A model generated the notes under the pieces. The model saw nothing but the letters and a program-made list of their open reading frames with translations, had not been told where the DNA came from and did no database searches. Positions 47,791 to 60,046 of a stretch of DNA of 64,000 nt are shown in pieces. Position numbers and translations under genes: made by a program. Positions within the stretch are counted from its first letter, which is position 1. Each line of letters opens with the position of its first letter. Source of the DNA: Archegozetes longisetosus (Eukaryota; Arthropoda; Arachnida; Sarcoptiformes; Trhypochthoniidae); the NCBI GenBank assembly GCA_018873245.2, contig JAEMBT020000003.1, positions 10,539,843 to 10,603,842 on the forward strand. Reading direction: 5' to 3'.

Positions 47791-48820
47791 TTGAATTTCT
47801 TTTTAATTTGTGTAAGTATTTGAGTAAATAAACTAACTTTGTTAATAATTCAAATTTTCAAAAATATAAGTAAAAATATTTTACTTAGACTGCTAATGAA
47901 TAGTTTACTTTACTACAAATATTTTGATACTTTTTATAGTATTTGAGCTCATATATTTGATGCGTTACACAATTTTTCAATAGTATTATATCTTCGTTAT
48001 ATATGTACATCTTGTTGGCTTAAAACGTTTCACTTGTTGGTGCTCTTTTTAAAATAAATTGTAAGTATAAATGCAATGATTCATCAACGAATTTTTGTTA
48101 GGTTAATATATTGTCTCTTAACCACTTGTCTTATAATGGGTGGTATGGAATAGTTCTGATTACTTCTAATTTCTGGTTAAAAGCCTCCGTAACAGAAACT
48201 ATAACTTTGCAATACTTAATGTTAAGTTTAACCAAAAGTTAAGATAAAGTAAACGTCCAATTATCTTCTGTTGCGTCTACAATAACCACTGGTTAGGAAA
48301 CGTGGACGTTTGGCGATAACTCCGAATTTCATAACCAGAACTATTGCGTACCGCCCAATATCTTGACACAAACATAAACAAAACAATGCTCAAAAATGAC
48401 GTGTCAGTTGATGCTAAATTCTTTAAACTAGCTCACAATAAGTCGAAATATTTGTACAAATAAAATTAAAAATTTGAAAAATTGAATGATTGATACTTTA
48501 GTTATGCATTTCTTTTATCTTAAAAATTTCTCATCTAGGTTTATATAAAAGAATAAAACTTTACAGGTCAGTATTGAGGATATCAGGGAGAGTAAGAGAG
48601 GCAAGAAAACATTATCGTCCCATTCTTAAAACTTGCCGATATTTTCTTCCCATTCACCCCTCTCAACTTATGTTCACAACTATTACCTCCATTCACTAAC
48701 AGGCCATAAAGTTTGAACTTTATTTTATGAGAATCTTTAAATAGAACAAATATTTGTAGGCATGGTAAAAATATGAAAATTTTTGAAAAATAAGTTAAAA
48801 TTGACGCGAATCAACATATA
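47791..48820. other. Spacer between C2H2 gene and its pseudogene
   Basis: A+T-rich; a weak palindromic block near 48130-48360 (GGGTGGTATGGAATAG... mirrored by CTATTGCGTACCGCCC) may be a small inverted-repeat element. No gene seen. Confidence 0.4.
48130..48362. mobile_element. Possible short inverted-repeat element
   Basis: TGGGTGGTATGGAATAGTTCTG near 48136 is roughly mirrored by CAGAACTATTGCGTACCGCC near 48340. Imperfect terminal symmetry over about 230 bp, with no coding capacity. Tentative. Confidence 0.4.
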
Positions 48821-50356
48821 TTAATCAATTGACGTGGTCTTCATTTTTGACGTGTTCAACTTTTTAGCACTACTTTTCCTAACTTTATTATTTGAATTTT
48901 TCAACTCTTTTTCGTGAACAGGTCTGTGCAGATGCAAACCAGCCAGCACTGAGAACCGTTTAAGACAACCCGGAACATTACAAATGTAAGGTTTTTCTCC
49001 CGTATGTTTCCTCCTATGAAGAATCAAAGTTCCAGGTTGTGAACACCTATAGTTACAGTCCGGCCAAACACATTGGTATGGCTTTTCTCCTGTATGCTTC
49101 CTCTTGTGCGCGACTAAAGACCACTGAGCGTTACAATGATATTCACATCCGGGCCAATCACAGTTTAATGGCTTCTCTTTGGTATGGGTTCTTTTGTGCA
49201 TCAAAACATCAAACCTTTTAGCCATCTTGAATCCACATCCAGGCCAATCGCATTCATAAGGCTTATAATTCATGTGTCTTAACTTATGCTCCTAAAAGAT
49301 AAAAATAAAACAATTAAAAATAGGCCTTTCGCATGTTGATAATCAAATAAAAAGTACCCTTAAGTGACTTGAACACTTAAACCTCATATCACATCCTGGC
49401 CAATCGCAAGGATAAGGTCGAGGATTGTCTAAGTCAATTTTAATTTTGTTTCTTTGCTTCTCATGCTTTCTCAAATGTCTTAGAAATGTTTTTTTGACGC
49501 CTATAGTAAAATCACAATCTGGTTCTTTGCATACAAGAAGTTTATCGACTCTGAACTGTTGTAACCACTCGTCCTGTCGCATTTGATCACTAGTTTTCTC
49601 GACTAGAACCTTCTTAGCGATTCGACTGCTCTTTTTGATTCGCTTTTTCCTGTTTCGGGTTGATTTTTGACTCTTTTTCTTATTTTTATTGACTACTTTC
49701 CAGTCATCATCAGTGCTATCACTAACACTAAACTTATCTTCTTCTAGACAGCAAATTTGATCTTCGCTATCACTAACTTTATGACCATTGACTGAATTAT
49801 CATTCATTTTACTGATCTGACTATTCATTTGACAATTAGTAGAAATTAAATCAATTTCTTGTTTGATCTCTTCTTCGGTGACTGTAGGACTTACAGTGTT
49901 GTCAGTATTGATAACTTTTTTACCACAATCAATGAGAAAATCCTCAAAACATTTTTCTGTTTGACAGCTTTTATCATAGGTTAAACATTTAATTGGTTTG
50001 CATTTACGCCATTTTTCGCTTATTTTGATAATATTTTCGTCATTTAAACGGTAATTATCTTTGTTTTGGCATTTAATTGACTGCAATTTTTTCTTCCACT
50101 TATCGATACTTTTTTCTTCTTCTCTAATGCAATCAATTAATTGAGTGATATGTTCATTAGAATCACAATCGAGATCACATTTTTCAATGATAGAAACGAG
50201 AGATTCATTGCATTTAACCAAATGTTTATTAATTAATTGAATCGCTTCCAAACAATCGTTCGAATAATTTAATTTATTCCTCATTTGAATCATTTCTTTC
50301 TCGCATTCGATCCATATATCAGTCAGTCGTATGTCCAATGATTTCATTTTAGACAT
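48821..50356 (-). CDS. C2H2 zinc-finger protein with six fingers
   Basis: Exon 1 is 50356-49358 and exon 2 is 49291-48821; a 66-bp intron splits the second finger (TTAAGG|GTACTT ... TTTTAG|GAGCAT, phase 0), and the join restores a perfect finger (F-x5-L-x2-H-x3-H). 489 aa. Residues 1-110 are charged helical sequence, followed by an acidic/Ser stretch and a lysine-rich basic block (KKKSQKSTRNRKKRIKK) likely to be a nuclear localisation signal. Finger 1 (CKEPDCDF...HLRKH) is separated from a cluster of five fingers, three of which carry CDWPGC. Linkers TGEKPY/TKEKPL are typical of DNA-binding arrays. It is probably a transcription factor; its target is unknown and I recognise no specific orthologue. 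A decayed duplicate lies downstream. Confidence 0.88.
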
Positions 50357-51825
50357 GATTCAAGTTTTTAAAATGAAATAGTCAATAGAAAATTGTTTTC
50401 AATATAAACTTTAGATTAAATGTAAACATTATAAGTCAATTTGATTTTTGTTAGTCATTATATTATATGTAAGTAAAGTTTTGGTACTTTTTAGTAAATG
50501 AATTACATGTGTAATATATGTGATACTGCAAACTTAAATAATACTATATTAGCGATCTTTAATACGCTATTTGTTGTTTCGAGTTATTCAGTGCATGATC
50601 AAAATCTGTAGATTGCGGCGCACTATTCAGATATACACTACCGCTCATCAATACGCCAACCAGAGTAATTAACTCCATTCAATATATAATATAATAAAAC
50701 TTATATGGTTGAACAAATTGCGTTCTGTTGTCCGAATATCACAAAAATTACTGAAGGACTATTCGACATCACAACTGCCATTTGAAGGACTTGTTTAACT
50801 TAAAGAGATCAGACTTAGAATGGGAAGACATAATTGCTTTTACTCCCAAAAATCATTAGCTATAAAACTTTTTTGTTAAGAAATCATCTAATTAGGCAAA
50901 AATAATAAACACTAGTAAAAAATAATCAAAACACGTATGAAATCAAATTTATCACAAAAATGATGTCTAGAATATGTGTTTATTCATAACTGGTTTAACG
51001 AGATTTCTATTTCTTATACTCGTTGTGCTTTATTTCACTTAATTTGTTTAACTATTGATGAATTGGTGGGTGATATAAGAAAATCTGTTAATCTTAAAAT
51101 TAAGAACAATACTTTCAATAAATGATTTATTAGTAAGACATCGTTTATAAAGTCTTGTTTTCTATTTTCGACATTAAAAAACTAATTAGAGCCGAGGTCA
51201 TAATTTTTAAGAGTTTAAAATCAATTGTAATATTTAAAATATAAAAAATTATTTCTGAGACAAATTAATGCATACAAAAATGTAGCACGACAAAATATCG
51301 CATACAGAGATGTAATACACTTGTGTGATATTTTGTCTGATATCACAAAAATATTGCATTACTAATAATCCAGAATTAAATTTCTATTATTCAGCATATT
51401 TTTTCGCTGTTCATATAAGTTATATGAAAGGTAGCATACAGTGTCTCGAAATAAAGCACCAAGCCTGTTCTTGTAGTGGTCAGTAGTGTTATGCCGTTCT
51501 GATTCGAACTCATAAACCTAAACGCATAACTGGGAACTAAAGTTAATTATTTATTCAGAATTCTGTAACAAAAATTCTTTAAATTCTTGGTAATATTAAA
51601 CTTTGTTTGAATGCAATCTTTAATTTTCTTTAAAAAATAAGTATTTAAAATAATGCTTAATAAAAATACATAAAAGGAATATAACATAAGATTTAGACGT
51701 GATTTCATTATTTGGTTGATACAAAAATATAAACATATTTAGAGGCTACACAATTTAAAAGATTTCACTTCATTTTAACATTTTTCCACTTTCACTCAGA
51801 GGCATAATGAGGTCCTCGAAGCCTC
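50357..51825. other. Gene-free A+T-rich stretch
   Basis: Upstream side of the C2H2 gene, then featureless sequence. Short repeats of an AAAATATYGCATA word occur near 51290-51360. No gene recognised. Confidence 0.4.
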
Positions 51826-52440
51826 CGCCCAAAGACTGACTCCCTTTTCAAGTTTTTTAAACATATCTTATATAAACAAAATAGATCTGAATTGTTATTC
51901 TTTTAAAATATGAGCCGCATTTTATAGCAAACGTTAAAACAATGATAACCTTGAAAGCGTTGGTAAAGCATTTTTTAAGATAATTGTTTGACTAACTATT
52001 TTAAAAGAATGAAAAACTGATTTAAAGTAAGAGAATTCATATCTGCACAACAGTAGAGTGATCAGGCTTTCAGGAATCGTATATTGACTCCAGTCTTCAG
52101 GAGCTTGTCTTTCCTTGATATTATAAACTCCAGGAGATAAACTTTGATTTATGCATTCTTTCATTTGATATAAGTTTTTCATTTTAAGTTTGTTTATAAA
52201 ACCTCAAGGAATTAAGTTCTTAACTCTGGTCACTCTAGTGGTCATTGGTTTGTGAACTCAAGTCATAAGCGGTAACACAATTAAGTGGTGGTCATGTCAT
52301 CATTATGTTCGAGATTAGGTTCTGCTGCGTTATAATTTTATTAATTTTAAACCATGGAACAAATTTCTATAAGCTTTTCAATTAAATTGCTTTATATTAC
52401 GATTTCTCATCTATAAGTATTTTTTGTATTTCATTGAGTT
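51826..52440 (+). repeat. Long direct repeat, copy a (partner 54184-54760)
   Basis: Begins GACTGACTCCCTTTTCAAG; the same ~570 bp recur at 54184 with small indels and point changes. No coding content; a short minus-strand frame at 51934-52182 is broken in the partner. Confidence 0.8.
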
Positions 52441-53390
52441 AGCGCATTATAGCACTGAGGTGGCGGTATGCGTTATCTGTAGCACTACCCACTTGGGCTG
52501 TGCAATAATAACATGATACAGCCGTTTGTTTCCTCCAATAATCGATGACACTAACCCACGGAGATCAGATCTTGTGTGTTCTATCGCTCAGAAAAAAATA
52601 CTTTTTAGAGATGGAATCTAGACATCTATTTTTAATTTTCACGTTTTAAGAGGATATCGATTTATATGTGTATTAAGTCTACAATAACAGTACTAAAAAT
52701 CTTGACTCAATAAGTATAACGAGAATTGACCTAAATTTTAATGAATGTCAAGACTAATAGATTTGGCGATGAGTTCTTGTATTATGTTAATGATTTTTTC
52801 GACAATCATCACCTGATACTTGAAAGCGTATCAATGCAGTCTCAATTTATCCATCAATCAACTTTAGTTTTAAAATTTATTCAAAAGGCTAAGATTTAAG
52901 AAAAATTTAATAAAGAACTTCAATTAAATTAGTGTTTAGAAATAAGAATTATAATGAGTAAAATTATATTCAAGTTAAAATAGATGTTAATTATTGACTA
53001 TTTAACGTGATACTGTATTCTACATAAGTACGTTTGCAAGTGTCAGATGATGATTGTCGAAAAAATCATTTGTGTAATACAGGAACTCACCGCCAAAGCT
53101 GTTAGACTTGACACTCATTAAAATTTAGGTCAATTCTCATTATACATATATCGAGTCAAGACATTTAGTACTATTACTGTAGACTTAATACACATATAAA
53201 CTTATATTCGCTTAAAATATGAAAACTCAAAATAGGTGCTTAGGTTCCATCTCCAAAAAGTATTTTTTGAGCGATAGAACATACAAGATCTGATCCCTGT
53301 TGGTTAGTGTCATCGATTATTAGAGGAAACAAACGGCTGTTATGTTATTATTGCACAGCCCAATTGGGTAGTGCTACAATGAGCTAACTC
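52441..53390. mobile_element. Foldback element with ~350 bp arms
   Basis: The arm at about 52441-52835 is mirrored by about 53040-53390 (for example CAGCCGTTTGTTTCCTC versus GAGGAAACAAACGGCTG). A third copy of the left arm is at 55432-55835. No coding capacity. Confidence 0.75.
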
Positions 53391-53675
53391 AGAAGAATCT
53401 ATTATGGAGAATTTGAGCTTGAAGTTTAGAATCGATATTTCAAGAAACTATAACAGCTATACAATTCATGATATAATATTTTCATATAGATGTATTTAGT
53501 CCTTCTATTATTGAGAAATATAATTAATTCCCTAACTTCTTAATTATCCATAATCGAACTAACTTCTTGAGTTCAATCTTACTGGCCCTGAAAACTCCTT
53601 AAATACTCAATGTTATAATACGCTAACTTAATTAAATTTAATATATACTTATATATGAGGAATCGTAATATACCC

Positions 53676-53785
53676 CAGACTTTAAGAGATTAAAATATTT
53701 AAGACAAATTTAATAAAGAGCTACTAGTTAATTAGTGTTTAGAAATTTGTCTTAGATATTTTAATCTCTTAAACAAAGTCTGGGG
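53676..53785. repeat. Palindrome centred near 53730
   Basis: CCCCAGACTTTAAGAGATT ... is mirrored by AATCTCTTAAACAAAGTCTGGGG. Part of this motif recurs at about 56565-56605. Confidence 0.75.
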
Positions 53786-54183
53786 CAAAAGTTGATCATT
53801 AGGTATACTAAGACTACAATTATAGCACTCAAAAGCAGTTTAGGTGATATCCGTATAACAATTGATTTAAGTTTTAATGAAGGTGAGGTCTAATAGCTTT
53901 GGCGATGACTTCTTGCGTTGTTTTAATGATTTTTCCAACAATCGATACTTGAAAACGTACTCTTTTATAAAACACTAGCATCTAAGTGAACTATCATTAT
54001 TCTGTACTTGTCATTTACACTTTGAGGTTGAATTTATCTTTGACTTATACTCTAAAAATTTTTCTTAAACCTTAATCTTTTGAGTAAATTTTAAAACTAA
54101 AGTTGATTGATGGATAAATTGAGACTGCATTGATAGTACTCACAAACGTCAGCTTAGGTGTTATCTGTATAACGAGAATTGAC

Positions 54184-54760
54184 TGACTCCCTTTTCAAGT
54201 TTTTTAACATATCTTATATAAACAAAATAGATCTGAATTGCTATTCTTTTGAAATATGAGCCTCATTTCATAGCAAACATTAAAACAATGATAATCTTCA
54301 AAGCGTTAGTAAAGCATTACATAAAATATAAAGCATTTTTTAAGATAACTGTTTGGCAAACTATTTTAAAAGAATGAAAAACTGATTTAGTCAGAGAATT
54401 CATATCTGCACAATAGTAGACTTTCAGGAATCGTATATTGACTTCAGTCTTCAGGAGCATGTCTTTCCTTGATATTATGAACTCCAAGAGATAAATTCTG
54501 AATTATGCATTTTTTCATTTGATATAAGTTTTTCATTTTAAGTTTTTTTTATGAAACCTCAAGGAATTAAGCTCTTAATTCTGGTATCTATAGTGGTCAG
54601 TGGTTTATGAAGTCAAGTCAAACGGTAACACAATTAAGTGATGGTCATACTCGTCACTATGTTCGAGATTAAGTTCTGTTGCGTTATAGTTTTTATAATT
54701 TTAAACCATGGAATAAATTTCTATAAATATTTCATTGAGTTAGCGTATTATAAGAATTGA
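54184..54760 (+). repeat. Long direct repeat, copy b
   Basis: Second copy of 51826-52440, with a short local duplication of AAAGCATT added near 54310-54335. Confidence 0.8.
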
Positions 54761-54922
54761 GTATTCAGGAAGTTTTCAGAGCCAAAAAGATTTAACTCAA
54801 CAAGCTTAGTTTGATTACGGATAAATAAGAAGTTACGGAATTAATATATTTCTCAAAAATAGAACTAAATACATCTATATAGAAATATTGCAAGAAAATT
54901 TTAACTCCTCATGGCTTCACTT

Positions 54923-55376
54923 TAGTTTATGGAGCAGTGAGCCCAGGGGGTTGTGGAGTATCATTAGATAAGTTGTGAAGAGTAGTGTTCAGATACGAAG
55001 TATGGTATGACTGAGGTCAGAGGAAAAAGAGTTATGCCAAGTTAAAATGTAAAAGTCAAAATTACCATAAAATCTATTTTATATGAATTATAAGTATACT
55101 AATACTAACCTAACCTAACCAAACCTAACCCACTAGGCTTACAGAGACAAGTTACTGTCTCTCGCTCGAAAGTTATAGTTTCTTATTTCTACATAAATAG
55201 GTAGTAACCTACTGAACTATCTCATTTCAGTTTGCAAAATTAATATATATAAAATTGCATAACTTTTTAACCTTTGACCTCAGTCATACCATACTTCATA
55301 CCTGAACACTACTTCTCACAACCTATCTAATGATACCCTACAACCCCTTGGGGGCGTTGCCCCATAAACTAAAGTC
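54923..55376. mobile_element. Inverted-repeat element with internal CCTAA tract
   Basis: Arms of about 110 bp at 54923-55035 and 55263-55376 are reverse complements (CACTTTAGTTTATGG ... CCATAAACTAAAGTC, with the AGTATGGTATGACTGAGGTC block in each). The interior holds four to five CCTAA/CCAAA units at 55105-55133. It is nested in the larger repeat array. Confidence 0.75.
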
Positions 55377-55431
55377 CTGCCTTCTCCATACTAAACTTCA
55401 AGTTCAAATTCTCCATGATAGACTTCTGAAT

Positions 55432-56480
55432 TACCGCATTATAGCACTGAGGTGACGATATGTGTTATCTGTAACACTGCCCATTTGGGCTGTGCAACAA
55501 TAACATAATACAGCCGTTTGTTTACTCCAAAATTGGACGACACCAACCCACCGAATAAGATCTTGCGTGTTCTATCACCTAAAAAAATACTTTTTAGAGA
55601 TGGAACCTAAGCATCTATTTTAAATTTTGATGTCTTAAGCGAATATCGATTTATACGTGCATTAAGCCTACAATAATAGTACCAAAAAATCTTGGCTCAA
55701 TATATGTATAACGAGAATTGACCTAAATTTTAATGAATGTCAAGTATAATAGATCTGGCGATAAGTTCTTGTATTGTGTTAATGATTTTTTCGACAATCA
55801 TTACCTGATATTTGCAAACGTATTTTTCCAGTATACAGTATCACGCTAAATAGTCAATAATTAATATCTGTTTTAACTTGAATATGATTTCACTCATCAT
55901 AATTCTTATTTCTAAATACAAATTAAATCGCAGTTCTTTATTGAATTTTTTTAAAATCTTGTTTTAAAATTTATTCAAGACTAGATTTTTAAAAAATTCA
56001 ATAAAGAACTGCGATTTAATTTGTATTTAGAAATAAGAATTATGATGAGTGAAATCATATTCAAGTTAAAAATTTCATTATTGGTTATTTAATGGGATAC
56101 GTATTCTGGAAAAACATGTTTAGTATCAGGTGGTGATTCGGAAAAATCATTAACATAATCGTCGCCAAAGCTTTTAGAGTTCAAGTCAATTCTTGTTATA
56201 CAGATATCACCTAAGCTGAAGTTTGTGAGTACTATCAATGCAGTCTTAATTTATTAACCAATCAACTTTTGTATTAAAATTTATTCAAAAGACTAAAGTT
56301 GATTGGTGAATAAATTAAGACTGCATTGATAGTACTCACAAACTTCAGCTTAGGTGATATCTGTATAACAAGAATTGACTTGAACTCTAAAAGCTTTGGC
56401 GACGAGTTTTTGTGTTATGTTAATGATTTTTCCGACAATCACCACCTGATACTTGCAAACATGTTTTTCCAGAATACGTA
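55432..56480. repeat. Chain of long palindromes centred near 55968 and 56288
   Basis: Around 55968 about 90 bp each side are almost perfectly mirrored (AACTTGAATATGATTTCACT versus AGTGAAATCATATTCAAGTT), with weaker symmetry further out. Around 56288, arms of over 100 bp mirror each other (GTGAGTACTATCAATGCAGT versus ACTGCATTGATAGTACTCAC). The left 400 bp repeat the arm of the element at 52441. No coding content. Confidence 0.75.
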
Positions 56481-57027
56481 TCCCATTAAATAACCAATAA
56501 TGAAATTTTTAACTCGAATATAGATTTAGTCACACTAATTAAATAGTAGCTCTTTGTTAACTTTGTCTTAAATATTTTAATCTCTTAAATAAAGTCTGGG
56601 GAAAAGTTGATCTTTAGGTGTATTAAAACTACAATTATAGCACTCAAAAGCAGTTTAGATGATATCCGTATTACAAGAACTGATTTAAGTATTAATAAAG
56701 GTGAGATCCAATATATCTAGCGATGACCTCTTGTATTGTTTTAATGATTTTTGCAACAATCGATATTTGAAAACATACTCTTCTATAAAACAATAGCATC
56801 TAAGTGAACTATTATTATTCAGTATTTGTCACTTACACTTTAAAGTTGAATTTACCTTTGGCTTATACTCTAGAAACATATTTCTAAACATTATATTAGA
56901 TTAAATCTTTAATTACTATTTTACTTTAAGGATTGTAATTACTGTGAACCAATTTTCGAAAGTGTTCAATTTATGTACACACCATTCAAAATATTTTCAA
57001 GTTTGTCAAAAGATCTGATATTTTGAA
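56481..57027. other. Repeat-derived upstream region of the receptor gene
   Basis: Contains a further copy of the sequence at 53740-54060 (CTCTTAAATAAAGTCTGGGG...). The last ~150 bp before 57028 are non-repetitive and probably hold the promoter or an upstream exon of the receptor. Confidence 0.45.
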
Positions 57028-60000
57028 ATGATGTATAATTACTTCAATGATAACTGTGTTCATCTGACCACAAGTAATGATACAGTCTATTGGGGCAATA
57101 ACTCAACTAACTTCACAATTGAAGTACAGCCAAATGCTTGGCCACCAATTCTTTTATATGATGAAGAAATGGTGAAATCAGGCAATTCTTCAATACTTCA
57201 CTATCAATGGTGTGGACCTTTTATTGTGATTCTTAAGTTGTTTGCGAGATACATCAATGCTAAGTATAAAATGTCTTATTGCTATAATGCAATTCTAGGT
57301 TATATGTTGTTTAGACAATTATTTTAAATAAAACTTTAGAATTATAAATATCAATATTGAGAATGCGAATTCGATAAAGTTAATAGAAAATCATTTATCT
57401 AAATGAATTCAAAGGGTGATAATTTTTCATCCAATTATTGCTAGCTATTGTTATTATGATTTACGGTTGTATTGGACACAGCTGCTATCGCGTAAAACCC
57501 TTTTTTAAAAGGTTTTATTGGGGGTTATAAACTGATTTAGTTAATATTTCTTGATTGGTTTTAGTATATGTATAATTATTATAGTCAAATTTAGTAAGAA
57601 CATTTGATTTTTGTCAAAAATTTGTCAAAATACACCTCAGGGTTCAGTAATACTGTAAGAGTAAGAGCTAAAACGAGAAGTTGTAGAACTTGGATCATGG
57701 TGTGATTGCGAAGTTTTCAGCAAGATAAATTCAGCTATACATCACTTAGAACCCTCAGACCTCATATGAAATTCAAGTATATGTACACAAGAACTAGTTC
57801 TAGTTCCACTAATATACACAAAAGTAATAGTTCTACTGTCAGTCATTTCTATAGAATGTTCTCATGCATTGAGGTACTTTGGGTCTAGATACTAAGTCAG
57901 TCTAAATTCACGAGACACTCGTCTATGGCAGTCATACCTAATGGCAGGCAGTCTTCCCAGCCTTGCATTTTGCTTAAACCGTCAATTTTCTGAAAAATAC
58001 TCTTGGGTTAAATGCATTTTGCACAAAATATGCCTAAGCTTGAGCTGAATCTAGTTTCCCTGATGGTTACTCAGGTTCTTTGAAAAGTCAAATAATCTGT
58101 TCATAAAAGCTATGAAGTGTATAAAAGACTGAGCAACAAAGTGCTAATTTTCAGTAAATTTTGGTGGTTCTGGGACTAGCCCTTTGACTCAGATTAAACC
58201 TTATTGCTTTAGATCTTAGGGCCATAACTGGAACACCATTGATTTTGTCTTGATAAACATTTTGCAATCATATCCTGTCTCAGGTTCTATGACTTCTCGT
58301 TCGGGCTCTGACTATAAATTATTCTTTGATCAGCAACTTGTTGCAGTAATGTATGATTTGTTGTACCAGTCCATACAATTTCTTGTAAATAGTTCATAGT
58401 GACAGAGCACTTCAACTAAAATATTTTGTCATTTTTAATTACTGTGATCAATTTTAAGCAGAATTGGTTCGAGGAACCAACCATTCAATTAAAAATTATA
58501 TTTAAGTCACTATAAATTTCTCACTATTTTTCTCTTTAATTATAGTTAATCCTAGTTCAGCATGAATTTGATTCAAAGATTAATAAACTTGAGAATTACT
58601 CATTACATAAAAGATTAACTTAAAGAATGAATTAACTTTTTAGAAACTTTTCTAAAATAGTGTCAAAATCCGATCTCATGTTAAAGAAACTACGTACGCA
58701 TTTGATTTACTTGGCAAAGATTTAAACGATTGGCCTCATTTACTTCTCTTTCCTTACTGTCCAGTTCCTTACATCGAGGATGTAAAAAATGATTTCAACA
58801 TTAAGATATCGCGTTATATTGGATTCCTCGAAAGATCTTCGATATTAAGCAAAACAGAAAAACGTGAATTTAATATCCAATATGATTTGATTTTTGAAAT
58901 TATTTTTAAAAATTAATGAGATAAATTATAAGAAATTTAATACTTTTGAATTTCATTTTGTCAGATGAAAGACCACTATTTGATTACTTCAATTCCTATG
59001 ATATTGAGGTCTATTATTGCATTATGTTATCTCTGCTCGCATTTGGACTTCTGTTCGCTGTTAGAAACCGAAGTTTATCAGCTTTGTTCTCGGTTCTTTG
59101 GGACTTTGTGTCTGTTATTCTTTCGGATATTATTGCTCGAAGAGTAGTAGGTACTTTCTCGAGAGTAATAGCTGCACTCTGGCTGTTATGTTCTCTTGTA
59201 CTATTGACTGGATTTGCTGCTGCATTATGGAATTTCATGATACATAAGGATACAATCGATAGAATCGATTCATGGGATGATTTACACACTAAACCTCAAT
59301 GGAAGAAATTGAAAATTTATTCGCCACATTATTTCGAAATGAGCGAATTCATTCTTCATGATTCATCACCAATGGCTTCAGATTTTAGGAAGAGATCTGT
59401 TATGTTTGATCCGTTTAAATTGATGGCTGGTGAAAAATTCTTAGGAGACTTGATACAAAACATAAAGAATGAAGATGCAGTTTACAGTATGGACAATCTT
59501 GTACTACATTACTACAAAACCAGGTTTAAAAACAAATTTAAGCATTTCGGGTCAGAAGGATTTGATTATCACATATCGAAATCAGGCTTCGGGATGAAAC
59601 CTTATTTCGTTGCATTCACTTCGAGATCTGATTCAAAGCTTGTCAATCAATTCAACACTCTGTAAGTTGAAAATTCAGATTTATTTTCCATCATAATATT
59701 TTCTATTTTAAGTATGGCTCGTGTGATTGATATGGGTATTTATGAATACGAGGTTCGCAAATCTCTTAGACTTTATGGACATGGACCTGATATTAACACT
59801 GAAGTTGACACAGAAGTCTATGAATTCGGAGCTATCACCTTGAAGCAAATGAAAGGAGTTTTCATTGGGATTCTCATTTGCCATACATTCAATATATTCG
59901 TTTTCCTAATGGAATTATTGACTTATCACTATTTGAGCAGAATATGCACTTTTGTCTCACAAGTGTTAAACAATTCTCGTATTATATCCTATTTATTGAA

Positions 60001-60046
60001 ATTTTACTATTTCTGTATCATTTCGAATAGAGTTAATCCTCAATAA
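57028..60046 (+). CDS. Ionotropic-receptor-like (IR/iGluR family) protein, possibly incomplete
   Basis: Proposed exons 57028-57298, 58965-59661 and 59713-60046 (phases 1 and 2 match; last intron 51 bp) give 433 aa. Exon 1 encodes a first-lobe fragment (NDTVYWGNNST..., WCGPFIVILKLFARYINAKYKMSY) with N-glycosylation-type sites. Exon 2 holds TM1, a pore/TM2 region and TM3 (LWLLCSLVLLTGFAAALW), then IDRIDSWDDL, the usual start of lobe S2. Exon 3 completes S2 and TM4. Arthropod IRs are ligand-gated cation channels in chemosensory neurons. The second half of S1, about 80-100 residues, is missing: either an exon in the 1.66-kb intron escaped me or the gene is defective. The canonical SYTANLAAF is replaced by a divergent TM3. 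The unrecognised frame 58656-58916 lies inside the large intron. Confidence 0.6.
58656..58916 (+). other. Unrecognised open frame inside the receptor intron
   Basis: An 86-codon stop-free stretch without ATG, preceded by an AAAATAG acceptor-like site. It reads KETTYAFDLLGKDLNDWPH, LLFPYCPVPYIEDVKND, then a Lys-rich tail ending in TAA. The composition looks coding (WPH, PYCPVPY), but I cannot place the family, and it does not look like the missing S1 lobe. It could be a terminal exon of another gene fragment or an alternative exon. Confidence 0.35.

Noticed and set aside
55105..55133. True telomere or chromosome end
   Set aside because: Only four to five imperfect units, surrounded by inverted-repeat DNA and genes on both sides.
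52441..56480. CRISPR-like repeat array
   Set aside because: Repeats are long, inverted and irregular in a eukaryotic context; they are palindromic mobile or foldback DNA, not CRISPR.
58656..58916. Missing S1 lobe exon of the ionotropic receptor
   Set aside because: Its residues do not resemble the expected lobe pattern, and it ends in a stop rather than a donor, so it was listed as unrecognised.
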